NCBI GenBank assembly: GCA_035079385.1
Contig: JAVHKY010000046.1
Span: 2,356,001 to 2,420,000 of the forward strand
Direction of reading: 5' to 3'
Length of the DNA: 64,000 bases
Origin: Aspidiotus rigidus
Taxonomy: Eukaryota; Arthropoda; Insecta; Hemiptera; Diaspididae
This document shows, piece after piece, positions 11,300 to 21,402 of this stretch; within the stretch, counting starts at the first letter, position 1; every line of letters starts with the position of its first letter. Under the pieces are notes generated by a model. That model searched no databases. It saw only the letters and a list, made by a program, of their open reading frames with translations, and had not been told where the DNA came from. Position numbers and translations under genes: made by a program.

Positions 11300-13393
11300 A
11301 TGAAAATGACAAATGATAAAGAGTCTGGTGCTGTTTCGGATACAGCAAACCGGCTCCCCACGCTGATGCGCTCAGGCGGCGAGGGGTCGGCGGGTATCGT
11401 CCCGGAATCCAACGATGAGGCAACCAACAGGGCGGAGGAAGCCCAAGAGACAGTTGACGCTACCAGTCAAGATGGTAAGCAGAAGGATGAAGAGAAGTCT
11501 ACACCAAATGTAGAAGTGGAGTTGATAAGCTTCGATTCCCCACTGGCGTTGGGGACCCCTCCTACTGCGAAAGCAACACCGCCGCCATTGGAACGCGGGT
11601 ATCATTCTTCCCCAGAAGATATCCGTACCCAACAGCAGAAGAAGAGGCCGGGCAAAAGGCTCAGGGTTGAGGGTGAGTCCTCACCTGAGACCCTTTTCAC
11701 ACGTGTACCAGCTCCACCCAACCTGCCAGGAGGAAAGTTGAGAAAGGCCAATGCGGAGCTCAACAAAGCCATTGCTGCGCTCAAAGAGGAAAGCATGAGG
11801 AAGGACCTCAAGTTACTGAAGCTGCAAGAGGACCTCTCCGAGCAGCTCTCAAGAACCAAGCAGCAGAAGATTCAGCTTGGCAAGCAGCAGAAGATTCAGC
11901 TTGGCAAGCAGCAGGATGAGATTGCGAAGCTCCAACTGCAGGTGCAACAGGCAATATCAATGAGGCCAAACGCAGAACAGCTCCTCGTAAAGCAATGCTC
12001 TGAGCAAAAGCGGCAGATCGAGATGCTGAAGAAGGAAGTGGGTAACCTTCAGCAACGCTTGAAACTGCCACCCACCCAAGCGGCCACCAAGCTGGTGCAA
12101 CCACTGCAGCCAGCACAACTGCAACAACTGCAGCAGAACGCGCAACAGAAGACGCAACCGCCACAGAGGGAGAAGCAGCAACCTCAACAGAAGCGGCAAC
12201 AGCAACTGCAAGAACGACTGCAGCAGCCACAACTGCATCAAGAGGAACCACAACGGGTGCAGCAGCAACTGCAGCAACTGAAGCAGCAGCGACCGCGGCA
12301 ACCGCAGCAATGGCAGCCACCGCAACAACTGCAGCCACCGCAGCAACTGCAGCAGCAATCGCAACTGCAACCGCAGCCACAACAGCAACGAGCTGCCCAG
12401 CCCCCGCAGACAGCACCGCAGCAACAGCATCGGCAACCGCGACTGCAACCGCAACCGCGACCACAGCCGCAAACGCAACCGCAGCCGCATGTCCAGCAGC
12501 AACAGCCTCTGCAGGAAGCTCCAACGGCTGTTGGCGCACCCACCTGGAGTCAGGTTGTGTCCCGGCGCACCCGGAAGAAGAACTCTCAGCCGCCTATTGC
12601 AACTGAGAGCAATCCTCCCAAGCTACAGCTTCTTCAGAAGCGACGCCCACGAGGTGGGGCAGTCATATTAAAGAGGACTTCGGAAGAGGTGAATTACACC
12701 AACCTCCTCAAGAAAGCTCGCGCGCACCTGTCCCCTGCGGAGTATGGACTCACGCCAGTAAGGACAAGGTACACAGGCAGAGGTGAGATGATCATCGAGC
12801 TGAGAGGTGCAGACCCCAATAGCCAAAGCATTGCGGACTTCGCCGCTAAGCTGAAGGAGGTGCTGGGAGACGGAACAGAGGTCCGACAACCGCAGCGCCA
12901 AACAGGTCTCCTGATCCTAGACGTTGAGGAGTCAGTGACTGATAAAGAGATCCGGCTGGTACTTGGTATTGGCCCAGAGGCCAAGGTCCAATGCAGGCCT
13001 GCAAGCCGTGGCTGCCAAACGGCTCAGGTCCAGCTTGGCATACAGAGGGCAATGGAGGTCCTCAAAGAAGGGAAGATCAAGATTGGCTGGAGCGTGTGTC
13101 GAGTGGTCTCCTTGGAGAGGAAGAACACGCAGCCAAGATGTTTCAAGTGCCTCCGCCGAGGACACATGGCGGCCACCTGCACCAATGAAAGCATCGGTCC
13201 AGGATGCTATAGATGTGGCGCTGAGGGTCACGTGATCCGTGACTGCCGACAGACACCCAAGTGCCCTGTGTGCAGCCGGGTCGACGGACGTGACAACGGG
13301 CACATTTTGGGTAGCCAAGGATGTCTTGGCGCTGCCTCACACCCCGTTCGGAAGACTCAACCAAGCGGGAGAAGACGACCGAAAGGCCCCTAA
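11300..13393 (+). CDS. ORF1 (Gag-like) of R1-clade element 2
   Basis: 697 aa with the same layout as ORF1 of element 1: acidic N-terminus, NLPGGKLRKANAEL leading into a coiled coil (about residues 140-245), a very long Gln/Pro-rich tract (about 255-405), a core with VNYTNLLKKARAHL, and zinc knuckles CFKCLRRGHMAATC and CYRCGAEGHVIRDC plus a CPVCSRVDG...H...C variant. A 21-bp direct duplication in the coiled coil (IQLGKQQK repeated, near 11869-11910) is visible. The stop TAA at 13391-13393 overlaps the ORF2 start as TAATG. It likely binds element RNA and forms ribonucleoprotein. Confidence 0.88.
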   Translation: MKMTNDKESGAVSDTANRLPTLMRSGGEGSAGIVPESNDEATNRAEEAQETVDATSQDGKQKDEEKSTPNVEVELISFDSPLALGTPPTAKATPPPLERGYHSSPEDIRTQQQKKRPGKRLRVEGESSPETLFTRVPAPPNLPGGKLRKANAELNKAIAALKEESMRKDLKLLKLQEDLSEQLSRTKQQKIQLGKQQKIQLGKQQDEIAKLQLQVQQAISMRPNAEQLLVKQCSEQKRQIEMLKKEVGNLQQRLKLPPTQAATKLVQPLQPAQLQQLQQNAQQKTQPPQREKQQPQQKRQQQLQERLQQPQLHQEEPQRVQQQLQQLKQQRPRQPQQWQPPQQLQPPQQLQQQSQLQPQPQQQRAAQPPQTAPQQQHRQPRLQPQPRPQPQTQPQPHVQQQQPLQEAPTAVGAPTWSQVVSRRTRKKNSQPPIATESNPPKLQLLQKRRPRGGAVILKRTSEEVNYTNLLKKARAHLSPAEYGLTPVRTRYTGRGEMIIELRGADPNSQSIADFAAKLKEVLGDGTEVRQPQRQTGLLILDVEESVTDKEIRLVLGIGPEAKVQCRPASRGCQTAQVQLGIQRAMEVLKEGKIKIGWSVCRVVSLERKNTQPRCFKCLRRGHMAATCTNESIGPGCYRCGAEGHVIRDCRQTPKCPVCSRVDGRDNGHILGSQGCLGAASHPVRKTQPSGRRRPKGP

Positions 13394-16300
13394 TGGCAGG
13401 GACACTCAAGTTCCTGCAGGCCAATCTTCAGCACTGCCAACTGGCCCAGGACCTTCTCTGGCAGTTTGTAGCTGAGGAGGGAACGCACATTGTAATTGCC
13501 AGTGAGTATTACAATGTTGCGAAAAGAAAAGGATGGTACACAGACCGTACTGGCTTAGCGGCCATTGGTGTTTGCCCAGAGTGTCCAATTGCTCCGGGAG
13601 AGGTTGAAAGAGGGGAGGGGTATGTTGCTGTGAAGATGGCCGACATGGTTGTCTACAGTTGCTACTTCTCCCCGAATCGCCCCTTCCTGGAGTTTGAGGA
13701 CTTCTTGAAGAAATTAGAAGAAAGCTTGTCCAGATGGCAAGGTGAAAAATTCATTGTGGCTGGCGATTTTAATGCCAAGTCAGAAGAGTGGCGATCAGGC
13801 CGTACGGACATCCGTGGGTATGCCTTGGGGGAGTGGATTGCTTACAATCGACTGGAAATAGTCAATGTTGGCAACACTCCTACCCGAGTGCATCAAGGAT
13901 ACGGGTCCATTATTGATATCACCTTTGCCTCAGAGAGCCTAGCCCGAAAAATAGAAGGCTGGGCGGTACTGGACAAGGAGCTATCTGGGAGCGACCACCG
14001 GTGTATCGGCTTCTCCATCCGCCGGGAAGTTGAGGTCGCTGCTCCACAAAAGCTGGTAAGAAAGTGGGCCGTTAGGAAGCTGAATAGCGACCGTTTGAAG
14101 GCTAGCTATCTTGCTCTCACATGGGATCAAGAAGAAGAGCAAGAAGGCAATGCGGAGGTGGCAGCAGAGAGGATGATCAAGACTGTCACCAAAGCTTGCG
14201 ATGTAGCCATGCCCAGGCAAGGTCCACCAAAGAAGAGGAGGGCTGTTTACTGGTGGACCAACAAGATTGCCGAATTGAGAAAAGAGTGCAACCGTCAGCG
14301 CCGGATATACCAGCGTAGTAGTGGCCGCGAAGGGGCGCGGGTGGTTGCACCCGAATACCAGCTGGCTCGTAAAAGGCTGAAGAGGGCCATCAAGGACAGC
14401 AAGAGTGCTGCATGGCGAGAGCTATGTGAGATGGCGGATGACGACCCATTTGGAAAGCCTTATAAGTTGGTGCTGAAGAAGCTCAAAGGCCTCTCAGCAA
14501 TGAGCCGAATGGAGCCGGATGTTGTGGGTCAAATCATTGATGGCTTGTTCCCACAGCAGCCACCACCAATGGTAACGCTACCAATAGTAGAAGAGGATGG
14601 TATATCCCTCCTAGGCACCGAGGAGGTTGATGCAGCAGTCAATAGACTGCGGGGTAAGTATTGGAAGGCTCCAGGCCCGGATGAGATTCCAAATCCAGTC
14701 TGGAGCGCCATCTATTCAGTTGACCCAGCACTGCTTGTTGATACATTCAATGCGGCAATTGTTGGGGGACTGTTCCCTGTGAGATGGAAGAAAGCCAGGC
14801 TAGCGTTGATCGATAAGAAGGATAAACCACCTGGTCTACCATCCTCTTATCGTCCACTTTGTCTGCTAGACAATGTTGGGAAACTTCTAGAAAGAGTGAT
14901 AGCCAATCGTTTGGAGAGCTATCTGAAGGAAAGAGATATAATCTCTGATAGCCAGTACGGTTTTCAAACTGGACGCTGCACATCAGATGCTGGGATCCGG
15001 CTGAAGAGGATAGCCAAGTCAGCGATTGATATGCGCCAGTTTTGCGCAGCCGTCAGCCTCGACATAAGAAATGCGTTCAATTCAATTCCATGGAAGATGA
15101 TATTGGAAGCTCTTGTGAACGCAGGAGTGCCCGCATACCTGCTCAGGATGATCAGCAGCTATCTTAGCTGCCGTGAAATCCAAGCAGAGACGTCTGCTGG
15201 TACAGTAAAGCGCCCTGTTACTTGTGGGGTGCCGCAGGGGTCGGTCCTTGGGCCGCTTTTGTGGTGCGTCGCATTTAACGGAATCTTTAAGGTGAAGCTG
15301 CCACCGGGGGTTAAGCTTATCTGCTATGCGGATGACACCCTGGTGGTATGCACTGCCGAAACAACTGTAGCGGTGGAGAGCAGGGTAAACCGGGCCCTAG
15401 AGGATGTGACGCGTTGGATCGAGTCGGCTGGACTTGAACTAGCAGCAAGCAAGACGGAGGCCATTTTATTCACAACCCGTCGGAAGTTCAAGCCACCCAC
15501 CTTTCGCCTGCGAGGTGTGGAAATTGAAACCAAGAAGCAAATTAAATACCTGGGCATCTGGTTTGACTCAACGCTGAGCTTCAGGCACCATTTCCTGATG
15601 GCAGCGGAAAAGGCGGGCCGGGTAGTTGGATACCTAAGCCGCCTTATGAGGAACCTGGGAGGACCGAGAGAAGCAAGGAGAAGGATCATGATGAGCACCG
15701 CCTTGTCGATCCTCCTATATGGTGCGCCAGTATGGGCCGACTGCATGAAGATACCATACCGAAGAAGAGAGATGGTAAAGATCCAACGAAGAGCTGCGCT
15801 GAGGTGTGTTAGTGCCTACCGCACTGTCTCGACGCAGGCTCTTTGTGTATTAGCACGTTCACCACCAATCGAGCTCCTTGCTGAGGAGAGAGCGGTGGTG
15901 TTCGAAGCAAAGAAGAGACCAACGATCAACCGAGAAGCTTTACGGGTCAAGCAGGAGGCCAGGCGCTCCTTGCTTGTAAAGTGGAAAGAAAGAATTGCCC
16001 AGAGTGAGCTGGGTACATGGACAACCCGTGTGCTAATACGCGACCTTGATGAGTGGATGAACCGACACCATGGTCAGCTGAACTTTCACCTGACGCAGGT
16101 GTTAAGCGGCCATGGCTGCTTCAACAAGTACCTTCACAAGAAGTTAAGGAAAGTTGAGCAGGCAACGTGTTCGCACTGTAACCAAGGGCGGGATGATGGA
16201 CCACAACACACCTTATTTGAGTGTGAGGCGTGGAGGCGTGAGCGGGACGAGCTTAGTCGGTCTCTCCAAGAGATCGGGGTAGATGAAGCGCTCGACCCGA

Positions 16301-16503
16301 GTAGCCTGGTACCCACCATGCTAGGTTCCGAAGAAGCATGGAACCAGGTGTCTGCATTTGCGGCCACCATCATGAAGAGGAAGATGGACCAGGAATGGAA
16401 TAGGCAAATGCAGAACCACGCTATGGCCTACTCAACACCTGTGTACCATCAACATCCAGATCTGCAGGAAGAAGAGGAAGAAGGATACCATCCAGAGTGT
16501 TAG
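13393..16503 (+). CDS. ORF2 endonuclease-reverse transcriptase of R1-clade element 2
   Basis: 1036 aa when started at the ATG inside TAATG (13393). The open frame reaches further upstream to 13321, but that overlaps ORF1 and MAGTLKFLQANLQHC aligns with the start of element 1 ORF2. Endonuclease motifs are LKFLQANLQH, GDFNAKSEEW and GSDHRCIGF; RT motifs are SSYRPLCLLDNVGK, GFQTGRCTSDA, SLDIRNAFNSIPW, GVPQGSVLGP and YADD at 645-648; a CSHC...H...C finger lies near the C-terminus. No RNase H. It extends about 32 residues beyond the element 1 stop, ending in an acidic EEEEEG run. UAAUG coupling of ORF1 and ORF2 by termination-reinitiation is established for the R1-clade element SART1. Confidence 0.93.
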   Translation: MAGTLKFLQANLQHCQLAQDLLWQFVAEEGTHIVIASEYYNVAKRKGWYTDRTGLAAIGVCPECPIAPGEVERGEGYVAVKMADMVVYSCYFSPNRPFLEFEDFLKKLEESLSRWQGEKFIVAGDFNAKSEEWRSGRTDIRGYALGEWIAYNRLEIVNVGNTPTRVHQGYGSIIDITFASESLARKIEGWAVLDKELSGSDHRCIGFSIRREVEVAAPQKLVRKWAVRKLNSDRLKASYLALTWDQEEEQEGNAEVAAERMIKTVTKACDVAMPRQGPPKKRRAVYWWTNKIAELRKECNRQRRIYQRSSGREGARVVAPEYQLARKRLKRAIKDSKSAAWRELCEMADDDPFGKPYKLVLKKLKGLSAMSRMEPDVVGQIIDGLFPQQPPPMVTLPIVEEDGISLLGTEEVDAAVNRLRGKYWKAPGPDEIPNPVWSAIYSVDPALLVDTFNAAIVGGLFPVRWKKARLALIDKKDKPPGLPSSYRPLCLLDNVGKLLERVIANRLESYLKERDIISDSQYGFQTGRCTSDAGIRLKRIAKSAIDMRQFCAAVSLDIRNAFNSIPWKMILEALVNAGVPAYLLRMISSYLSCREIQAETSAGTVKRPVTCGVPQGSVLGPLLWCVAFNGIFKVKLPPGVKLICYADDTLVVCTAETTVAVESRVNRALEDVTRWIESAGLELAASKTEAILFTTRRKFKPPTFRLRGVEIETKKQIKYLGIWFDSTLSFRHHFLMAAEKAGRVVGYLSRLMRNLGGPREARRRIMMSTALSILLYGAPVWADCMKIPYRRREMVKIQRRAALRCVSAYRTVSTQALCVLARSPPIELLAEERAVVFEAKKRPTINREALRVKQEARRSLLVKWKERIAQSELGTWTTRVLIRDLDEWMNRHHGQLNFHLTQVLSGHGCFNKYLHKKLRKVEQATCSHCNQGRDDGPQHTLFECEAWRRERDELSRSLQEIGVDEALDPSSLVPTMLGSEEAWNQVSAFAATIMKRKMDQEWNRQMQNHAMAYSTPVYHQHPDLQEEEEEGYHPEC

Positions 16504-16931
16504 GGCCTTTATAGTTGTTGAAAGAATCTCGCGTTTATATGGTTGCTCCGCGTCCTCTATTCCGGTGAACTTACTACGGTACGTTCACTGTTCATACGAA
16601 TATGTGTAACAAGCACCATACAGTGAGATTCACGCAACAGCGACTTATTACGCCTGATGTGATGTGATAGTGTCGTTTTTGTGATGCGAGTGTGTTCTCT
16701 AGTGCTGTTCTTTTTGTGCGTGCCAGGGGGGCATCGCAGCTTGGCGGTTGCCAAAGCAACTTGGCAGTTGCCGAGTAGAAGAGGGGGTTCGCGTAGGAGA
16801 TTCCTTCTTCACTGAAGTTATACACGAAAGGGTCGATTCCGGTGTTGGAGGAAACAATATTAAATGCATACGCAACCCGCACCTACTCCATTATGGATGA
16901 CGGGCGGTGCTGCACATGCAACACACAAGCG
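16504..16931 (+). other. 3' UTR of R1-clade element 2
   Basis: No ORF of note. It contains a GGCAGTTGCC/GGCGGTTGCC direct repeat near 16740-16775. It ends CACACAAGCG immediately before the ATT array, the same GCG/ATT junction as element 1. Confidence 0.75.

Positions 16932-17000
<69 letters not shown>
16932..17000. repeat. ATT microsatellite, 23 units
   Basis: Perfect ATT repeat downstream of the second R1-clade element, followed by a short poly-T. It could be the remaining target microsatellite or a repeat tail made during integration. Confidence 0.92.
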
Positions 17001-17189
17001 TTTTTGGTTTACAATTTTTTTTTCAACTTTTTTCAATCATAATAATTCTTTTTGAATAGTTGTAAATTCATCTGTCTGAATAATAACATTTTGAATTTAA
17101 TAAAATAGCTTTTGAATGGTATCTCCGAGGTTGTTACGTGCCAGAGTTAGACGAGAAATACGAAGGATTGGTTGTACAAAATGTCCTAG

Positions 17190-18290
17190 GATAATGATGT
17201 TATTAAGGAGTTTCGGGATCTTATAACGCTATGCTTAGAGGACAACATCTGCCTCTTCAATATCTCGGTTTACAAATTTCCAGACGGTCTGCTGATGGGC
17301 GGTCCCTTATCCTCCCTCGTTGCAGATATTTACACAGACCACATTGTGCACCTTATTCATCACCAGGATTGTCCACTCTCTCAAAATATTACACATTGGA
17401 AACAATACGTCGACGAAATTTTCACCAAGATCTGCTTTCTTTCCCCGAACAAATAAATTCGATTCATTTCCAAATTCAGTTCATTATGAAAGGAGGTTAC
17501 TCCTCCCTCAACTACCTGGACCTAACTATTCAATTGGTTGAGCAGGATTCTTTCCTCACTCCAAGATTCGAGGTCTATCGCAAACCGACCGTTACCGGTG
17601 TTTCAATTCATGCATCCACCTTACACCCTCGTTGTCACAAGATGGCTGTCATCCTTGCTGCCGCTTTCCGTATGCAGAAACTACCTCTGGATTCTGCCGC
17701 AATAAAAAAGGAAACCCTCGTATTCAGCAAATTGCCGACCTAAATCTTTTTAAAGTTGACATCAAGTTGCTGTTGCGGCGGAAATCACTTTGCACTATCC
17801 TCTCGGCTTCAGGCCTCCAAGCATTTCCCCCCCCCCCTCACCTCACCTAGTTGCTCATCCTGGCTTCATCTACCCTTTATAGGGCGTTCATCAATGTTAC
17901 TGGCTAAGGAGCTACAGCGTTTCAATTATAAGGGGATTCTATCCCCTTATAATTGATCCCCCTTATAATTGATCTGTTTACCGTAGCCCTCCATTGTCAT
18001 CGAGACAGCCATCACTTCGATAGTGTTGCAGCTCGCCTAATTCATCGGAAAGAGAAAGGCCACATTCTAAATGGTCTAGAACAGGTTGAAACGTTGACTG
18101 CGATAAAAGAAGCTTCCGGATCAAACAGTCAAATTCTCAATGACGTTCGCTACATACTCTCAAAACCCATTCCTCCAATTTTACGTGGACGATTCCCGTT
18201 AGCTTTGGTTAGGTTCATGCTCGTTCTACGAGGCATGAACCACTTGCAATCGCTTTTTTTTCAGGTTCCGACTCACGCTTTTGTTCATCA
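17190..18290 (+). pseudogene. Penelope-like retroelement, decayed
   Basis: Successive frames carry parts of a Penelope-like reverse transcriptase: PDGLLMGGPLSSLVADIYTD from 17280, then KQYVDEIF (YVDE replaces the usual YVDD), then in another frame NYLDLTIQLVEQ and EVYRKPTVTGVSIHAS, and HPRCHKMA. After two more frame changes comes FNYKGI near 17920 and a segment HHFDSVAARLIHRKEKGHIL that resembles the C-terminal part of the GIY-YIG endonuclease domain. At least three frameshifts, an early stop after 17450 and loss of the GIY-YIG core make it non-functional. Confidence 0.78.
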
Positions 18291-18306
18291 GACGCTCACG
18301 TCACGT

Positions 18307-19075
18307 CTGCCGTACAAAGTTAGATTGACGTACATCCAAATCGACGATCAGGCAAACTGTATCTTTCGGATGATTCCTGCGAGTGTGTGAATCGTGATAA
18401 CACACTACCATTACTTCATTGATGGAATAACAGGGAAAAATTCAGATCTAGGTACGTCAAAATTTTGACAGCGTATTTTACGATATTGAAATAAATCCAA
18501 CCATTATACAATATAACGATCCTTAGAAAAGATAGAAGCTGTGGTCAGCTGGGTTTTTCCTATTCATGAATAACCATAATGGCTTGAATGTGTGTGATTA
18601 CCCGACGGTAGCGTCCTGGCTTGCAAGCTTGTTCAGGAAACCTCAGTGCGTCAAATCACTTTACTTCGTTGTATTTTATTTTCTCGTGAACTCTTAGGCC
18701 ATATAGTATACGTGAACTGCATACTTCCGTATCCGTATCACGTAGCGTAGTATTATCAAGCAGAGTTGATAAGTTGGTTAGCTGAAAGCTCAACGTCTGA
18801 AGCCAAAGCCACATAATTTTGGGAAACAAGCTGAAATTTAATTTGTTTTTCTTATTCTTATTATTCATAAAAAGACACGAGCAAGTGACTGTACAGTAGT
18901 TCTGTGGGTGAAAATCTTGTGGACATTCCTGAAGTACAAAGATTTATTGACGTAGGTTAATTCGTATAATATTAACAATCAGAGAGAAATAGTCTTCCTT
19001 CATTGTCCAAAAGATACAATTTGCCTGATCGTCAGTTTCAATGTACGTCAAGTTAGTCGTCAATTCTACTTTGTA
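18307..19075. repeat. Inverted arms related to the 2.8-kb MITE
   Basis: CTGCCGTACAAAGTTAGATT at 18307 continues with TTGACGTACATCCAAATCGA, close to the arm of the MITE at 2823. An inverted, diverged version runs from about 19019 to 19075. The 0.7 kb between has no recognisable gene. It is either a larger non-autonomous relative or two nearby MITE copies in opposite orientation. The left arm lies at the end of the decayed Penelope-like segment. Confidence 0.55.
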
Positions 19076-19207
19076 TAGAACAGCGCCGCAGGGCATGAAC
19101 CTCTTCCAGACTGTCGCAGGCTGCTTGTTTTGTCGCTGATATGGGCAACCACGTAGCCCGAGCGCGTTCAAAGTATAATCCTGTCGGTTCTACAGTATAA
19201 CAAAATA

Positions 19208-19252
19208 TTGTTCATATCTCTCTCTTCCCCCCCCTCTCTCTCTCTCTCTCTC
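19208..19252. repeat. C/CT low-complexity tract
   Basis: TCTCTCTTCCCCCCCC followed by a CT dinucleotide run. Simple repeat with no further signal. Confidence 0.8.
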
Positions 19253-19392
19253 TTCCGTGTTTCTCCACTGCGTCTTTGTATTCGTGTGATGTGCGATCTT
19301 ATCTATTTATATCGTGAAGTCAGTTAATTTGCGGCGAGTAAAACAAATAAAACGAAATAACAAGGAAAATACTCTGGACACGAAGTTCTACA

Positions 19393-19692
19393 GGGAAGTA
19401 TAAATCAGCAAGAAATTGAGGCTCTGCTCGCACAGTAAAAAACAAAAAACAAAAGCTTTGCGATAAGTAGATGTATTTACGTTTCGATGCGAACTAAGGC
19501 GTCTTCTTCAGAATGTTACGGAGATGCATTCTGAAGAAGACGCCTTAGTTCGCATCGAAACGTAAAGACATATACTTATCGGGAAGCTTTTGTTTTTTGT
19601 TTTTTACTGTGCGAGCAGAGCCTCAATTTCTTGTTGATTTATATGATTTTCTCTGCACGAAAAAAATCCTAACCTTTGGGAAGTATAAATCA
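19393..19692. repeat. Foldback palindrome with flanking 15-bp direct repeats
   Basis: Arms of about 115 bp (19399-19513 and 19530-19643) are near-perfect inverse complements around a roughly 15-bp centre. GGGAAGTATAAATCA occurs at 19393-19407 and again at 19678-19692, a candidate TSD. The arms contain GAAGAAGACGCC...CGAAACGTAA, a motif type I associate with ends of Penelope-like elements, which often insert as inverted partial copies with variable TSDs. That assignment is an inference. Confidence 0.65.
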
Positions 19693-19869
19693 CAAAAACG
19701 AACAGTGAAATTTGTTGTCTCATCTCGACCGGTAAAAAATACAGCAGGTTACTAACACAAGTGCACAAAAATATATAGGTAGGTACATAACAGAACTACA
19801 GATCTGCCCAACAACAGTCAATAAACCCAATTTTCTAACAGTTTACATTGAGTTTTTTTGAATTCAGGG

Positions 19870-19965
19870 CAGGGTTACAAAAAATTGTTTTTTGTTATTT
19901 ATTTTTTTTATTTTTTAAAGAACAAACAACGTATTTTTTTGGTTTAAAACGTTTTTCATGTTCAA
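19870..19965. repeat. Partial copy of the hAT-type MITE seen at 527
   Basis: CAGGGTTACAAAAAATTG and then GGTTTAAAACGTTTTT match the left end of the 527-873 MITE with gaps. The matching right end was not found before 20.2 kb, so this is a fragment. Confidence 0.5.
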
Positions 19966-20197
19966 ATTGAAAATTGATTGTCGCCCAAGATTTTATTATT
20001 TTTCAATTTTCTCTGTCCTCTTAGCAAGTTTTCTTTTTGCACGTGGTATTTTTCAATTTTTGTATTGTCTTTGAAAAAGTATCTTCCTTTCTTCTTCTCA
20101 ATACCTCAGAAATGGTAATATACCTACTGCATGTGTCAAGACTGTTATTATACTTCCTGATAAAATATATTTGTATCTGTATTTTGACTGGGAACAC

Positions 20198-21006
20198 CAG
20201 TGCCGTATTACCCTACACGCACACCACGCACGTGCGTTGAGCGGCAAATTTTAAGGGGCGGCAAAAAGGCGGCAGAAAAAAAAAAAAAAAAAAAAAAAAG
20301 AGGAGAAAAAAAAAGGAAAGAAAGGGAAAAAAAAAGAAAAAGAAGAAGAAAAAAATTTACCTAATTACCTACGTACTTACTGAAACTTGTGATCGAAATT
20401 TTACAGTACTGGAATTTTATACATAAAATGATAAGATAATGTTATGAGAAAATTAATTTCCTACAATCTACGACCTACTGATACTTCAGATTCACAAAAT
20501 GCAACGAGGACCTGAAAAAAGTTGTTATTATGCGAAGTAAAGATGAAGAAAGAAAAACTTTTACGAGTTAGAACTTGGAACGATCCACGAATGATCACGA
20601 TGTACTGATTACAGATGACTCATGCTCCGCTTTTACAGATAGTTGGAAAGAAATGATGGAGGTATTGAAGGAAATAGAAGAGAATCCATTCGAAAAGTCC
20701 GAAAACCGAAGAAAAGCAGCCGGTCTAAGAAAAAATTTGAGTAAATTTGAGTCAGTTTTCATTGCTGTTATGTGGACAGCATTATTGGAGCGTTTTGATA
20801 AAATCAATAAAAGTCTCCAAGCGGTAAAGATCAATTTGCAAATTGTTATCAACCATTTAAAATCTTTGACCAATTTTGTAACAGAATTAAGGACAGAAAA
20901 AATGTTTCAAAATTCTATAAACAAAGCTGCTGAATACACAGAGGAAAATTACGAAGAAAATTCACGTTTTCGGAGACCAACCAACCCTTCGACCTGGCGA
21001 AAGTAG
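20198..21006 (+). pseudogene. hAT transposase fragment (ZMYM1-like)
   Basis: The ORF at 20575-21006 (143 aa) contains WKEMMEVLKEIEENPFEK, LWTALLERFDKINKSLQ-like and LKSLTNFVTELR segments. These correspond to the middle-to-C-terminal region of hAT transposases related to ZMYM1/TTF-type proteins; DDE residues and the zinc finger are missing. Upstream, CAGTGCCGTATTACCC at 20198, a purine-rich tract and GGGGCGGCAAAA look like a hAT 5' terminus. No right terminus was found, so it is truncated. The purine-rich run 20275-20355 is low complexity. Confidence 0.6.
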
Positions 21007-21239
21007 GAAAAATCGGATCGGAGACCCTCCTCCATGGAGAAAGATCGCATTTCAAACGAATGGCGCTGGAAAATATCGAGATCATTCGCCACCTGAACAG
21101 CGATAATGTAACCGTTCTCAACAGGTATATTCCGGACGAGGGATTGGTTGAACTAATTTATAAGCATCGCGAGGAGTCGTTAGTTCAATCATGATCTCAC
21201 CGTTGTTTTCTGTCGTCGACTGTTTTTCTGTCAGTCGCT

Positions 21240-21402
21240 TTCTATTCTCCGCCCGTTGATGGCTTCTTAGCCGAAAGTGCTTGCGATATTTTGTTTGTTT
21301 TATTTCTGCGGCTTCTGCAAATTCTCCTCGTGCATTTACTCATTGTGGTAATTGTTGTTCTAATTATATCAGGCCGTAACCTACAGGAACAAATCGGTTC
21401 AA
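21240..21402 (+). repeat. Dispersed repeat, copy B (partner at 121-328)
   Basis: Same orientation and clear similarity to 121-328 from TTCTATTCTCCGCCCG to the AGGCCGTAACCTACAGGA region; about 36 bp shorter. No coding potential seen. Confidence 0.75.

Larger units (their letters stand above)
10079..16931 (+). mobile_element. R1-clade non-LTR retrotransposon, copy 2 (divergent family)
   Basis: About 6.85 kb: a 1.2-kb leader, ORF1 (11300-13393), ORF2 (13393-16503) and a 3' UTR ending AAGCG against an ATT array of 23 units. It is clearly homologous to element 1 in both proteins and in parts of the leader (GAAGGACAACCCC, AAACCGTCAAC), but many residues differ, so the two are separate lineages rather than a recent duplication. 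Both ORFs are intact. Orientation and flanking microsatellite match element 1. The much longer leader suggests element 1 may be 5'-truncated in its untranslated region, or that leaders differ by family. Confidence 0.9.
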
